A DNA stretch of 13,532 bases from assembly GCA_030600865.1 (NCBI GenBank), contig JAUVUS010000017.1, positions 1 through 13,532 of the forward strand, given 5' to 3'. The stretch is from Bacteroidales bacterium. GTDB lineage: Bacteria > Bacteroidota > Bacteroidia > Bacteroidales > UBA12077. Both the position numbers and the translations under genes were made by a program. Within the stretch, counting starts at the first letter, position 1. Each line of letters begins with the position of its first letter. Below the pieces are notes generated by a model that saw only the letters and a program-made list of their open reading frames with translations, was not told the DNA's origin and did not search any database. Positions 7,107-13,532 of the stretch are shown piece after piece.

Positions 7107-8279
7107 TTATCCTTTTTCTTGAAAATATCGGTCTTTCCAGTTAAAATTTCCAATTAATCCAAAAATTACGGTAAACACAATATAAAATGGATAGATAATT
7201 TGTAAAGGAAAAAACAGCCAAAGTAATTTTAGCGTATGAAAGAATTTTGTAACAGGAATAAGAATAAGTAAATCAAAAATAGATTTTATAATAAATAATA
7301 AAATAAAAGTATTTAGGAAAGAGAAATCCCAAATAGTATATGCAAAACTAAAAGCTAAAACCAAATTCGCAAAAGTAACGATAAGGGCCGTAAAAATAAT
7401 ATCAAAATCACGATAGGCTTTACTTTTTGACGTCCATCTAATGCGTTGATTTAAAAGCTCTTTGACAGATTTAACAGGTTTTGTATAAACAATGGCTTCT
7501 TTCGACCTGATAAAATGAATGCTCTTTTTGTTAATTCTTTTTGCATATAACATCAGAAAGATATCATCACCTGAAGTTATATGATTTTTTATATTACTAT
7601 TTTCATATAATGATTTTTCGAATAATAAATTAGCACCGTTACACATTATTGGCTTATTTATACCAATTGCACCGGCTCCCGATCCTATTAAACTTAAAAA
7701 TTCAAAGGCTTGAAGTTTCTGAAATATATTATTATTCCTATAATTAAAGGCCACCGGGCCGACTAATAATTTAGGTTTGAATTGAATGTAGTAATTCACT
7801 AAAGTATTTAACCAATTCTTATTCATTGCACAATCGGCATCTGTTGTAATAATTATATCCGAATTCGAGTTTTTAATTCCATAAGCCAGTGCTTCTTTCT
7901 TGCCTTTTTGTCGCCTGCCTGTCGGCAGACAGGGCAGACAGGTCTTGCCTGTTTTGTTTTCGGGAAGATCAAACAATTTTATGTGTTGAAAATCCTGAAT
8001 AAATCTGGAAATTATGTCTTTGGTGTTATCTGTAGAATGGTCGTTAACAAAGATTATTTCAGTATTTTCTTTTGGGTAAGTTTGGGTAGATAAGGATTTT
8101 AAAAGCTGTAAAACATTATTTTCTTCGTTTCGGCAAGCAATAACTATGCTTATCGGAATTGTGTCGAAAATGCCTGAACTTACAAAGGTTCTAAGTTTCA
8201 TCCAACCAATAGAAAAAATGAGAATTGTTAAAGAATAAATTCCAGTTATTGAAAGTGCTATATATTCTGCAATTGTCAT
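7107..8279 (-). CDS. Membrane-anchored family 2 glycosyltransferase with in-frame insertion
   Basis: This is a processive-type GT2 enzyme that would transfer sugars from nucleotide-sugar donors at the cytoplasmic membrane face. The 390-residue protein has an N-terminal helix (about 6-26), a GT-A domain starting ISIVIACRNEE, the donor-binding VNDHSTDNT (78-86), a DAD metal motif at 147-149, the SGDD acceptor/catalytic region at 236-239, and QRIRW at 278-282, the QxxRW-like motif of membrane-bound GT2 enzymes. Three or so C-terminal helices follow (about 295-375). Residues 113-127 are an extra 15-residue block (TCLPCLPTGRRQ and flanking residues) that interrupts the usual NxTGKKEALAYG loop; see the repeat entry. 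Acceptor and sugar are unknown. I chose the ATG complementary to 8277-8279 over a TTG three codons upstream. The permease gene follows after 13 bases, so the two are probably co-transcribed. Confidence 0.88.
   Translation of the reverse strand: MTIAEYIALSITGIYSLTILIFSIGWMKLRTFVSSGIFDTIPISIVIACRNEENNVLQLLKSLSTQTYPKENTEIIFVNDHSTDNTKDIISRFIQDFQHIKLFDLPENKTGKTCLPCLPTGRRQKGKKEALAYGIKNSNSDIIITTDADCAMNKNWLNTLVNYYIQFKPKLLVGPVAFNYRNNNIFQKLQAFEFLSLIGSGAGAIGINKPIMCNGANLLFEKSLYENSNIKNHITSGDDIFLMLYAKRINKKSIHFIRSKEAIVYTKPVKSVKELLNQRIRWTSKSKAYRDFDIIFTALIVTFANLVLAFSFAYTIWDFSFLNTFILLFIIKSIFDLLILIPVTKFFHTLKLLWLFFPLQIIYPFYIVFTVIFGLIGNFNWKDRYFQEKG
7898..7954. repeat. Palindromic repeat inserted in frame in the glycosyltransferase gene
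   Basis: Two near-identical 12-base direct repeats, TCTTGCCTTTTT (7898-7909) and TCTTGCCTGTTT (7943-7954), differ at one base and lie exactly 45 bases apart. Between them is a 33-base GC-rich core (7910-7942) unlike its AT-rich surroundings. The core holds a hairpin of CTGCCTGTC (7915-7923) with GACAGGGCAG (7928-7937), loop GGCA and one bulged G. It also holds two perfect tandem copies of GGCAGACAG (7924-7932 and 7933-7941). Removing one 45-base unit restores an uninterrupted TGKKEALAYG glycosyltransferase motif. The simplest reading is insertion of a small palindromic element with duplication of its target. The mechanism is inferred and dispersal elsewhere in the genome cannot be seen here. 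Confidence 0.75.
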
Positions 8280-8285
8280 ATCTAT

Positions 8286-8293
8286 CAAAAGTA
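8286..8293 (-). promoter_or_regulatory. Candidate -7 element for the glycosyltransferase-permease pair
   Basis: The minus strand reads TACTTTTG from 8293 to 8286, a full match to TAnnTTTG. No TTG sits at the usual distance upstream; that position is occupied by the perfect palindrome at 8296-8314. Transcription from here would start at or next to the ATG at 8279, giving an almost leaderless message, so the call is tentative. Confidence 0.27.
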
Positions 8294-8295
8294 AT

Positions 8296-8314
8296 AAAAT
8301 TCATTATGAATTTT
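8296..8314. repeat. Perfect inverted repeat in the divergent spacer
   Basis: AAAATTCAT (8296-8304) and ATGAATTTT (8306-8314) form a perfect 9-bp inverted repeat around a single T. It lies in the 86-base spacer between the glycosyltransferase and Memo-AMMECR1 genes, between the candidate promoter elements of the two divergent genes. A dimeric repressor or activator site is a plausible reading. In such AT-rich DNA a chance palindrome is also possible. Confidence 0.4.
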
Positions 8315-8318
8315 GCTA

Positions 8319-8349
8319 TTGCTTTAGGCCATCAATTTTTATAACTTAG
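8319..8349 (+). promoter_or_regulatory. Candidate promoter for the Memo-AMMECR1 gene
   Basis: TTG at 8319-8321 and TAACTTAG at 8342-8349 are separated by 20 bases. The second box differs from TAnnTTTG at one position. The spacing equals that of the stronger promoter at 12323-12354. Transcription would start near 8356, about ten bases before the ATG at 8366. Confidence 0.38.
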
Positions 8350-8365
8350 CTAAAATCATATTATC

Positions 8366-9904
8366 ATGAAAAGTATAAGTTATTTTCTAAAGCCACTGAT
8401 TGTACTTCTTTTAACTATAATAGTTGTTGAATGTAATTCGCAATCGGATGATTTGCAAAATCAAAACTGTATTGACAGGGAGCCTGTTGTTGCGGGATCG
8501 TTTTATCCCGATAAACCAGAGGCTTTAAAAAACCAATTAGAATCATTTTTTGCACGTGCCAAGTATGTTAAAACATACGATGATGTTTTGGCTATAATTG
8601 CGCCACATGCTGGTTATGTTTATTCGGGCAAAGTTGCTGCATCGAGTTATAATCAGATTGATTCGTACAAAGAATATGAAAATATTTTTGTTATAGCTTC
8701 GAGTCACAGGGTAATGTTTAATGGAGCATCAATTTATAATCAGGGCGATTATGTTACTCCTTTGGGAAAGGTAAAAGTAAACATGGAGCTCGTCAATAAA
8801 CTAATCGACGAGAACGAAATTTTTGTTTTTAATCCGGATGCTCATTCTGCGGAACACAGTCTCGAAGTGCAGTTACCATTTTTACAATATAAAATGAAAA
8901 AGGATTTTCAGATTATTCCTATCGTAACTGGTACTCAAACTCTTGGTGAAGTTAAGAAGATTGCAGAAGTGTTAGCTCCTTATTTCAACGAAAAAAATTT
9001 ATTTATCATAAGTACAGATTTTTCGCATTATCCAAATTATGAGGAAGCTAAGATAGTGGATAAAAAAACAGGAGATGCTATTGTGGCTAATTCCGTGGTT
9101 AAAGTTGTCGATGCCATTAATGAAAATGCATCTGCAAATGTTGAAAACCTGGTAACCAGTTTATGTGGATGGCCGGCTGTTCTTACTTTATTGAATATAA
9201 CAGAAAGAGATCCCGGAATACGGGTAATTCATATTGATTATCAAAACTCAGGTGATGTTTTAGGCGACAAAAGCCGTGTTGTTGGTTATCATGCTATCAT
9301 TTTTACAAAGAAAAAAGCACAAGATATGTCAGAAAATCAGTTTAAGCTAACTAATCTGGAAAAGGAAAAACTTTTGCAGATTGCCCGAACTACTATTGAT
9401 GAGTATTTATCAACAGGGAAAATTCTGAAAATTGATAAATCAGAATTAACAAGTGCCATGGAATCCGACTGCGGTGCATTTGTTACCTTACATAAAGCCG
9501 GAGTTTTACGTGGATGTATTGGCCGTTTTGTTTCCGATGAACCATTGCATGCCATTGTGCAAAAAATGGCCATTGCTGCAGCTACCGAAGACCATCGTTT
9601 TCCTACAGTTGAAAAAGATGAAATGAGTGAAATTGATTTGGAAATTTCAGTATTAACTCCTTTAAAGAAAATAGATTCGATTGATGAAATTGAAATGGGC
9701 CGACATGGAATTTATATTAAAAAAGGATTTGCTACAGGAACATTTTTACCTCAGGTAGCAATTGAAACAGGATGGACTAGAGAAGAATTTTTAGGTTATT
9801 GTGCACGAAATAAAGCAAGAATAGGCTGGGACGGATGGAAAGATGCTGATATATATATTTATGAAGCATTAGTATTTAGCGAAAAAGATATTAAAAAGGA
9901 ATAA
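8366..9904 (+). CDS. amrB: AmmeMemoRadiSam proteins B and A fused (Memo-AMMECR1)
   Basis: This 512-residue protein joins two domains of the AmmeMemoRadiSam system, whose reaction is not known. Residues about 37-315 are Memo-like: PVVAGSFYP (40-48), PHAGYVYSG (80-88), ASSH (111-114), EHSLEVQLPF (163-172), STDFSHY (216-222) and LCGW (266-269). His81, His114, His221 and Cys267 correspond to the metal-site residues His49, His81, His192 and Cys244 of human MEMO1, so the site looks intact. Residues about 328-505 are AMMECR1, with LRGCIGR at 381-387 and EDHRFPTVEKDEM at 408-420. The N-terminus is a hydrophobic segment (about 6-22) followed by Cys23. Its lipobox is poor because Glu precedes the Cys, so it could be a lipoprotein, a cleaved signal or a membrane anchor. 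All three place the domains outside the cytoplasm. The partner radical SAM gene lies two genes downstream. Confidence 0.9.
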   Translation: MKSISYFLKPLIVLLLTIIVVECNSQSDDLQNQNCIDREPVVAGSFYPDKPEALKNQLESFFARAKYVKTYDDVLAIIAPHAGYVYSGKVAASSYNQIDSYKEYENIFVIASSHRVMFNGASIYNQGDYVTPLGKVKVNMELVNKLIDENEIFVFNPDAHSAEHSLEVQLPFLQYKMKKDFQIIPIVTGTQTLGEVKKIAEVLAPYFNEKNLFIISTDFSHYPNYEEAKIVDKKTGDAIVANSVVKVVDAINENASANVENLVTSLCGWPAVLTLLNITERDPGIRVIHIDYQNSGDVLGDKSRVVGYHAIIFTKKKAQDMSENQFKLTNLEKEKLLQIARTTIDEYLSTGKILKIDKSELTSAMESDCGAFVTLHKAGVLRGCIGRFVSDEPLHAIVQKMAIAAATEDHRFPTVEKDEMSEIDLEISVLTPLKKIDSIDEIEMGRHGIYIKKGFATGTFLPQVAIETGWTREEFLGYCARNKARIGWDGWKDADIYIYEALVFSEKDIKKE

Positions 9905-10061
9905 TTATGAGTACTTACGGATTTTTACATATGAATGGATATTTGTCACTGATTTCTTCTTTTTTCAATTTTTAACTTTAGGCATTCTAGGCATTTTAAG
10001 TATTTAAAATTTCATGACAGATTAATTACATTATATATTGTGTTATCGATGTAAATTGAGA
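9905..10061. other. Spacer between the Memo-AMMECR1 and membrane SpeE-like genes
   Basis: These 157 AT-rich bases hold no convincing gene, terminator or promoter. A TAACTTTA at 9973-9980 resembles a -7 box, but its nearest TTTG is 27 bases upstream, which is too far. The genes on either side may therefore be co-transcribed. Confidence 0.5.
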
Positions 10062-12191
10062 ATGAAAGATTCAAATAAAAGATATGTTAAACCCGGAATT
10101 ATTTTGCTGGGTTTTATTGCTTTAGCAACACAGATTATTTTATTAAGGGAGTTTCTTACTTTCTTTAATGGGAATGAGCTGGTTATTGGAATTATTCTTG
10201 CCAACTGGATGTTACTTACAGGTTTGGGAGCATATCTTGGTAGATTTATTGGTAATAATGAAACCAGGATTCATTGGATTCTAATCCTGTTGGGTTTATT
10301 GGAATTCTTACCAACTATTACTGTTTTAGCTTTACATATTTTTTGGTATACGTCTTTTCCACCGGGAATGATGGCCGGAATCATTCATGTATTTTATTAT
10401 TCATTGATAATTTTAAGTCCTTTCTGTATAATTTCAGGAATGCTATTTACTCTTTTTGCTAAAGAAGAATCATTCAAAACTGAAGAAAATAAGATTGGCG
10501 ATGTATATGCATGGGAATCACTGGGCAGTTTAATTGGTGGTATTATTTTAAACTTTTTGCTGATTTGGATATTTACTACTTTTCAGAGCTTATTTGTGCT
10601 GATGATTTTAGTTGCGATTTTAACTGTTATAATGAGTATTAAAGTCAATTACTATTTTACTTCCGGAGCATTAGTTTTTGTGGTCTTGATTTTTAGTTTT
10701 TTGTTTTTAGAAAATAATTTGGATAAAAAAGTCAGGGAGTTGGCTTTCCCGGGTCAAACCATAACTTATACCAGTGATTCTCCTTTCGGTATTTTTGTAA
10801 TTACCCAACAGGAAGAGCAAATAAATTATTATGAGAATAATATTTTAATGGCAGCTTCAGGCGATATTGTTGCAAGAGAAGAATCTGTACATATTGCAAT
10901 GGTTCAACACCAAAATCCCCAAAATGTATTGGTTTTATCCGGAATTATTTCAGGACTTATTGATGAGATTATAAAATATCCTGTAAAGTCAATTGATTAC
11001 GTTGATGTAAATCCTGAAATAATAAAAATCGCCAAGCAAAATCTTAAGGCTGATTCTTATGAAAATCTTAATTTAATAGAAAAGGATGCTCTTCGGTTTT
11101 TAAAAAAGAATCAAAAAAAGTACGATGTAGTTTTAATTAATTTACCCAAACCATCAACTATTCAGTTAAACAGATTTTATACTCAGGAGTTTTTTCAATT
11201 ATTAAAAAAGAGCTTAAATAATGATGCAGTTATTTCTTTATCAGTTCCATCCGGTGCAAACTATATGAGCGATGAAACGAAAAGCTTATTATCTATTATT
11301 TATTCGACATTAAAGTCGGAATTTAAAAATGTGCTTATTCTACCTGTCGGTGAAGATTTTTTATTGGCATCGGATACGCCTTTATCACACAGGATTGCAG
11401 AAAAAACAGAAGAAAAAAATATCCCCGCCGAATATGTGAATACATATTATTTCGATGATGAACTATTAGGCTTTCGGAGTCAACAAATTTTAGAGCAGAT
11501 TGATTTAAAAGCTCCTGTAAACAAAGATTTTAGCCCGGTATTTTACCAAAGTCAGATTAAACTCTGGATGAGTCATTTTAGCGTTAAATATTGGCTTCCT
11601 GCTTTATTGATATTACTTTTTTCAGGTTTCTTTTTTATAAGGGCAGGAACAATTTATAAAGGAGTTTTTGCAGCAGGCTTTGCCGGAACAAGTATTGAGA
11701 TTGTTTTAATGCTGGTTTTCCAGGTGATTTTCGGCTATGTTTATGCTGTTGTCGGAATCTTTATTATGATTTTTATGGGAGGATTGGCTTATGGAGCTTA
11801 TTATCTTCCCAAATATTTTAAATATGCTGACAAGAAAATATTTAGTAAACTACTCTTAGGGATTGCCTTGTTTGCTTTTATTTTGCCCCTTATTTTTTTA
11901 TTACTTAAAAATATTCAGATTCACGATATTATACTGTTTATTTTGTTTGTATTGCTGATATTGGTAATATCGGTTTTAACCGGAGCTATATTTTCTGTGG
12001 CAAGCAAAATTGCAAGGGGCGATTATGGTGCTGTTGCATCCGGTACTTATGGATTGGATTTACTGGGAGCCGCAACCGGGGCATTATTAGTTACGATATA
12101 CTTAATCCCGTTATTAGGTTTTGGATGGTCGGTTGTGCTTATTGGTGTTTTTAATCTCTTGATCGCTGTGGTAATTGGTTTAAAAAAATGA
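10062..12191 (+). CDS. Polytopic membrane protein with spermidine-synthase-like domain
   Basis: This 709-residue protein has about seven N-terminal membrane helices (12-220), a soluble SpeE-like Rossmann domain (about 225-470) and about six C-terminal helices (510-705). The N-terminus has LATQIILLREFLTFFNGNELVIG-type sequence seen in fused membrane spermidine synthases. The Rossmann domain keeps the fold order: YTSDSPFG, EESVHIAMVQH (counterpart of DExxYHE), VLVLSGIISGL (289-299), DVNPEII, EKDALRF and INLPKPSTIQLNRFYT from 359. The usual GGGDG loop is SGIISG, and the acidic pair of the DSxDP motif is replaced by Asn360 and Lys363. Classical putrescine aminopropylation is therefore doubtful. 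The fold may use S-adenosylmethionine or a derivative differently. I chose the ATG at 10062; an upstream TTG at 10038 would add eight unusual residues. It is flanked by AmmeMemoRadiSam genes on both sides. Confidence 0.82.
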   Translation: MKDSNKRYVKPGIILLGFIALATQIILLREFLTFFNGNELVIGIILANWMLLTGLGAYLGRFIGNNETRIHWILILLGLLEFLPTITVLALHIFWYTSFPPGMMAGIIHVFYYSLIILSPFCIISGMLFTLFAKEESFKTEENKIGDVYAWESLGSLIGGIILNFLLIWIFTTFQSLFVLMILVAILTVIMSIKVNYYFTSGALVFVVLIFSFLFLENNLDKKVRELAFPGQTITYTSDSPFGIFVITQQEEQINYYENNILMAASGDIVAREESVHIAMVQHQNPQNVLVLSGIISGLIDEIIKYPVKSIDYVDVNPEIIKIAKQNLKADSYENLNLIEKDALRFLKKNQKKYDVVLINLPKPSTIQLNRFYTQEFFQLLKKSLNNDAVISLSVPSGANYMSDETKSLLSIIYSTLKSEFKNVLILPVGEDFLLASDTPLSHRIAEKTEEKNIPAEYVNTYYFDDELLGFRSQQILEQIDLKAPVNKDFSPVFYQSQIKLWMSHFSVKYWLPALLILLFSGFFFIRAGTIYKGVFAAGFAGTSIEIVLMLVFQVIFGYVYAVVGIFIMIFMGGLAYGAYYLPKYFKYADKKIFSKLLLGIALFAFILPLIFLLLKNIQIHDIILFILFVLLILVISVLTGAIFSVASKIARGDYGAVASGTYGLDLLGAATGALLVTIYLIPLLGFGWSVVLIGVFNLLIAVVIGLKK

Positions 12192-12204
12192 TTAATCATA
12201 GAAT

Positions 12205-12297
12205 AGCATCAAGTACAAAATATCGAGTATTAAGTTGTATGGTGTCAATGCCTAAATAAGGTTGACCGTTTTTACTTGATACTCAATACTTGATACT
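12205..12297. repeat. Long imperfect inverted repeat between the SpeE-like and radical SAM genes
   Basis: The left arm (12205-12235) and right arm (12274-12297) pair imperfectly. The inner stem is TATCGAGTATTAAGT (12221-12235) with ACTTGATACTCAATA (12274-12288). It has one mismatch and one G-T wobble, and encloses a loop of about 38 bases. An outer stem, AGCATCAAG (12205-12213) with CTTGATACT (12289-12297), has one mismatch, with a 7-base bulge on the left between the two stems. ACTTGATACT occurs twice in the right arm (12274-12283 and 12288-12297). No T-tract follows, so a classical terminator is unlikely. A dispersed palindromic intergenic repeat or an RNA-stabilising fold is possible. Confidence 0.6.
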
Positions 12298-12322
12298 AAA
12301 ATCTATATATCTAATTAAATTA

Positions 12323-12354
12323 TTTGCATTTGCTTATATTCAGCTTTAAATTTG
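12323..12354 (+). promoter_or_regulatory. Bacteroidota-type promoter for the radical SAM gene
   Basis: TTTG (12323-12326), 20 bases, then TAAATTTG (12347-12354) is a full match to the -33 / -7 promoter of the Bacteroidota primary sigma factor (TTTG and TAnnTTTG). Transcription should start near 12361, about 14 bases before the ATG at 12375. The radical SAM gene can therefore be expressed on its own. Confidence 0.62.
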
Positions 12355-12374
12355 GATACAGATAGTGTAAGGAT

Positions 12375-13514
12375 ATGAGAAAGAAAATCAATAAACGTGA
12401 ATTCCTGAAATATGGATTTTTAGGTTCCTGTGCATGTGCATTGGGGGTAGGAAAGGTTCATGCAATTACTAAGGGATTTTCTGAAAAAACAGACGATTTA
12501 TGGAAATGGAGCAAATTATCGAAATATTTTATTGATACACCACGTGGTGCAAAATGCCTGATTTGCCCTAACGAATGTACTTTAAAAGAAGATGAAGTTG
12601 GCGACTGCAGATCACGCGTTAATTACAAAGGGAAAATATATTCGATTGGTTATGGTAATCCGTGCTCACTGCATGTGGATCCTATTGAGAAAAAGCCGCT
12701 TTATCATTTTTTACCGGAGAGCAGGACTTTCTCGTTGGCTGTTGCCGGATGCAACCTCGCATGTTTGAATTGTCAGAACTGGCAAATTTCGCAGGTTAGT
12801 CCTAAAGAAACCCGCAATTATGATTTAATGCCACCGGAAGTTTATAAACAGGCAAAACATTATAACTGCCAGTCTATAGCTTATACATATTCAGAACCTA
12901 TATCTTTTTACGAGTATTTTTACGATTCGGCAAAAATGGCAAAACAGAATGGTATTAAAAACATAATGGTTTCTGCCGGTTATATCAACGAAAAACCACT
13001 ACGGGATATAGCTCAGTATGTGGATGCTGCTAACATTGATTTGAAAAGTTTCGATGATGATATTTATGCAAGATTAAATGGAGGAGCTCTTCAGCCAATT
13101 TTAGACAGCTTAAAAATTTTAAAAGATGAGGGTGTATGGTTAGAAATTACAAACTTAATTGTTCCCGAATGGACAGATAATTTGAATATGATCAAACGCA
13201 TGTGCGATTGGTTATACAAAAATGGTTTTAAAGACACACCATTACATTTTAGCCGGTTTACTCCAATGTATAAATTAACACATCTTCCATCAACTCCTGT
13301 GAGTGTATTAAAAAAAGCCCTGACTATTGCACAGGATGCCGGTCTGAATTATGTTTATATCGGAAATGTTCCCGGCTCTAATGCTCAAAATACAGTTTGT
13401 CCAAAATGTAAAAAGATTGTTATTGAACGAAAAGGCTACCGCATTTTACAAAACAATATTGTAAACGGGAAATGTAGTAATTGCAATACTCACATTGCGG
13501 GTGTTTGGGATTGA
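12375..13514 (+). CDS. amrS: AmmeMemoRadiSam system radical SAM enzyme with Tat-like leader
   Basis: This 379-residue radical SAM protein is related to pyruvate-formate-lyase activating enzymes. The [4Fe-4S]-binding motif is CxxxCxxC at Cys126, Cys130 and Cys133 (GCNLACLNCQNW). Before it is the family's Cys cluster C61, C64, C68, C78 and the DPIEKKPLYHFLP stretch. At the C-terminus two CxxC pairs (CPKC and CSNC) form a probable zinc ribbon. Together these mark the AmmeMemoRadiSam radical SAM family. The first 30 residues look like a signal: MRKKINKREFLK, then a weakly hydrophobic YGFLGSCACALGVG, then VHA as a possible cleavage site. KREFLK resembles a Tat motif with Lys-Arg instead of Arg-Arg. 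Export would be odd for an enzyme needing S-adenosylmethionine. The substrate is unknown; fused proteins B/A are two genes upstream. The gene has its own strong promoter. Confidence 0.9.
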   Translation: MRKKINKREFLKYGFLGSCACALGVGKVHAITKGFSEKTDDLWKWSKLSKYFIDTPRGAKCLICPNECTLKEDEVGDCRSRVNYKGKIYSIGYGNPCSLHVDPIEKKPLYHFLPESRTFSLAVAGCNLACLNCQNWQISQVSPKETRNYDLMPPEVYKQAKHYNCQSIAYTYSEPISFYEYFYDSAKMAKQNGIKNIMVSAGYINEKPLRDIAQYVDAANIDLKSFDDDIYARLNGGALQPILDSLKILKDEGVWLEITNLIVPEWTDNLNMIKRMCDWLYKNGFKDTPLHFSRFTPMYKLTHLPSTPVSVLKKALTIAQDAGLNYVYIGNVPGSNAQNTVCPKCKKIVIERKGYRILQNNIVNGKCSNCNTHIAGVWD

Positions 13515-13532
13515 TGATTTTAGATTCCTGCA

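Noticed and set aside
7094..7153. TTG start giving the OppC-like permease 20 more residues
   Set aside because: It would overlap the upstream glycosyltransferase by 47 bases, and an ATG 13 bases after that gene's stop begins a family-like N-terminus.
7924..7941. The GGCAGACAG pair as a minisatellite or CRISPR remnant
   Set aside because: There are only two adjacent 9-base copies with no spacers, and they are part of the palindromic insertion.
7908..8093. A 61-codon plus-strand frame opposite the glycosyltransferase
   Set aside because: It is antisense to a well-supported gene and its opening residues are the translated palindromic repeat, so it is a shadow.
9907..9975. A 22-codon open frame just after the Memo-AMMECR1 gene
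   Set aside because: It is very short, resembles no known peptide and has no clear start signal. Its composition is that of the AT-rich spacer.
10038..10061. TTG start giving the SpeE-like protein eight more residues
   Set aside because: The added CYRCKLR-type stretch is unlike the family start, and an ATG follows immediately before the first helix.
12205..12297. Reading the inverted repeat as an intrinsic terminator
   Set aside because: The loop is about 38 bases, the stem is AT-rich and imperfect, and no run of T follows the right arm.

Overview
The window looks like a stretch of chromosome from a low-GC member of the Bacteroidota, probably near the Bacteroidales or Marinilabiliales. The evidence is a strong candidate phylum-type promoter (TTTG, 20 bases, TAAATTTG) before the last gene, the lack of convincing Shine-Dalgarno sequences, the long RecQ with an extra C-terminal region, and the recQ / kdsD / tatC neighbourhood. 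The species cannot be named from this sequence. The lineage call is an inference.

Layout. Bases 1-1591 (minus strand) hold the first 194 codons of tatC (the gene runs off the left edge) and complete kdsD, apparently one operon. A 239-base divergent spacer separates them from recQ (1831-4026, plus strand), which ends at a clear intrinsic terminator. Next is a two-gene ABC-2 exporter (4118-5861, plus strand). It meets, with only 11 bases between stop codons, a minus-strand pair: a family 2 glycosyltransferase (7107-8279) followed by an OppC/DppC-like permease with an enlarged extracytoplasmic loop (5873-7093). A short divergent spacer (8280-8365) leads to three plus-strand genes: a Memo-AMMECR1 fusion with an N-terminal hydrophobic signal (8366-9904), a polytopic membrane protein with a spermidine-synthase-like domain (10062-12191), and the AmmeMemoRadiSam radical SAM enzyme with a Tat-like leader (12375-13514).

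How the genes relate. The first half is mostly housekeeping: folded-protein export, Kdo sugar supply for LPS, and DNA repair. The right-hand third is the most interesting. All components of the uncharacterised AmmeMemoRadiSam system are present, and both soluble components begin with export-type N-termini, while the gene between them encodes a membrane protein with an altered aminopropyltransferase-like fold. This suggests an envelope-located version of the system. The second notable item is a 45-base, in-frame insertion carrying a GC-rich palindrome inside the glycosyltransferase catalytic domain, flanked by a near-perfect direct repeat. It resembles a small palindromic element that has entered a protein-coding gene without breaking it.

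No tRNA, rRNA, CRISPR array, transposase or phage gene was recognised. No gene-free stretch exceeds 300 bases. Several starts were placed at an internal ATG rather than an upstream TTG, as explained in the entries.
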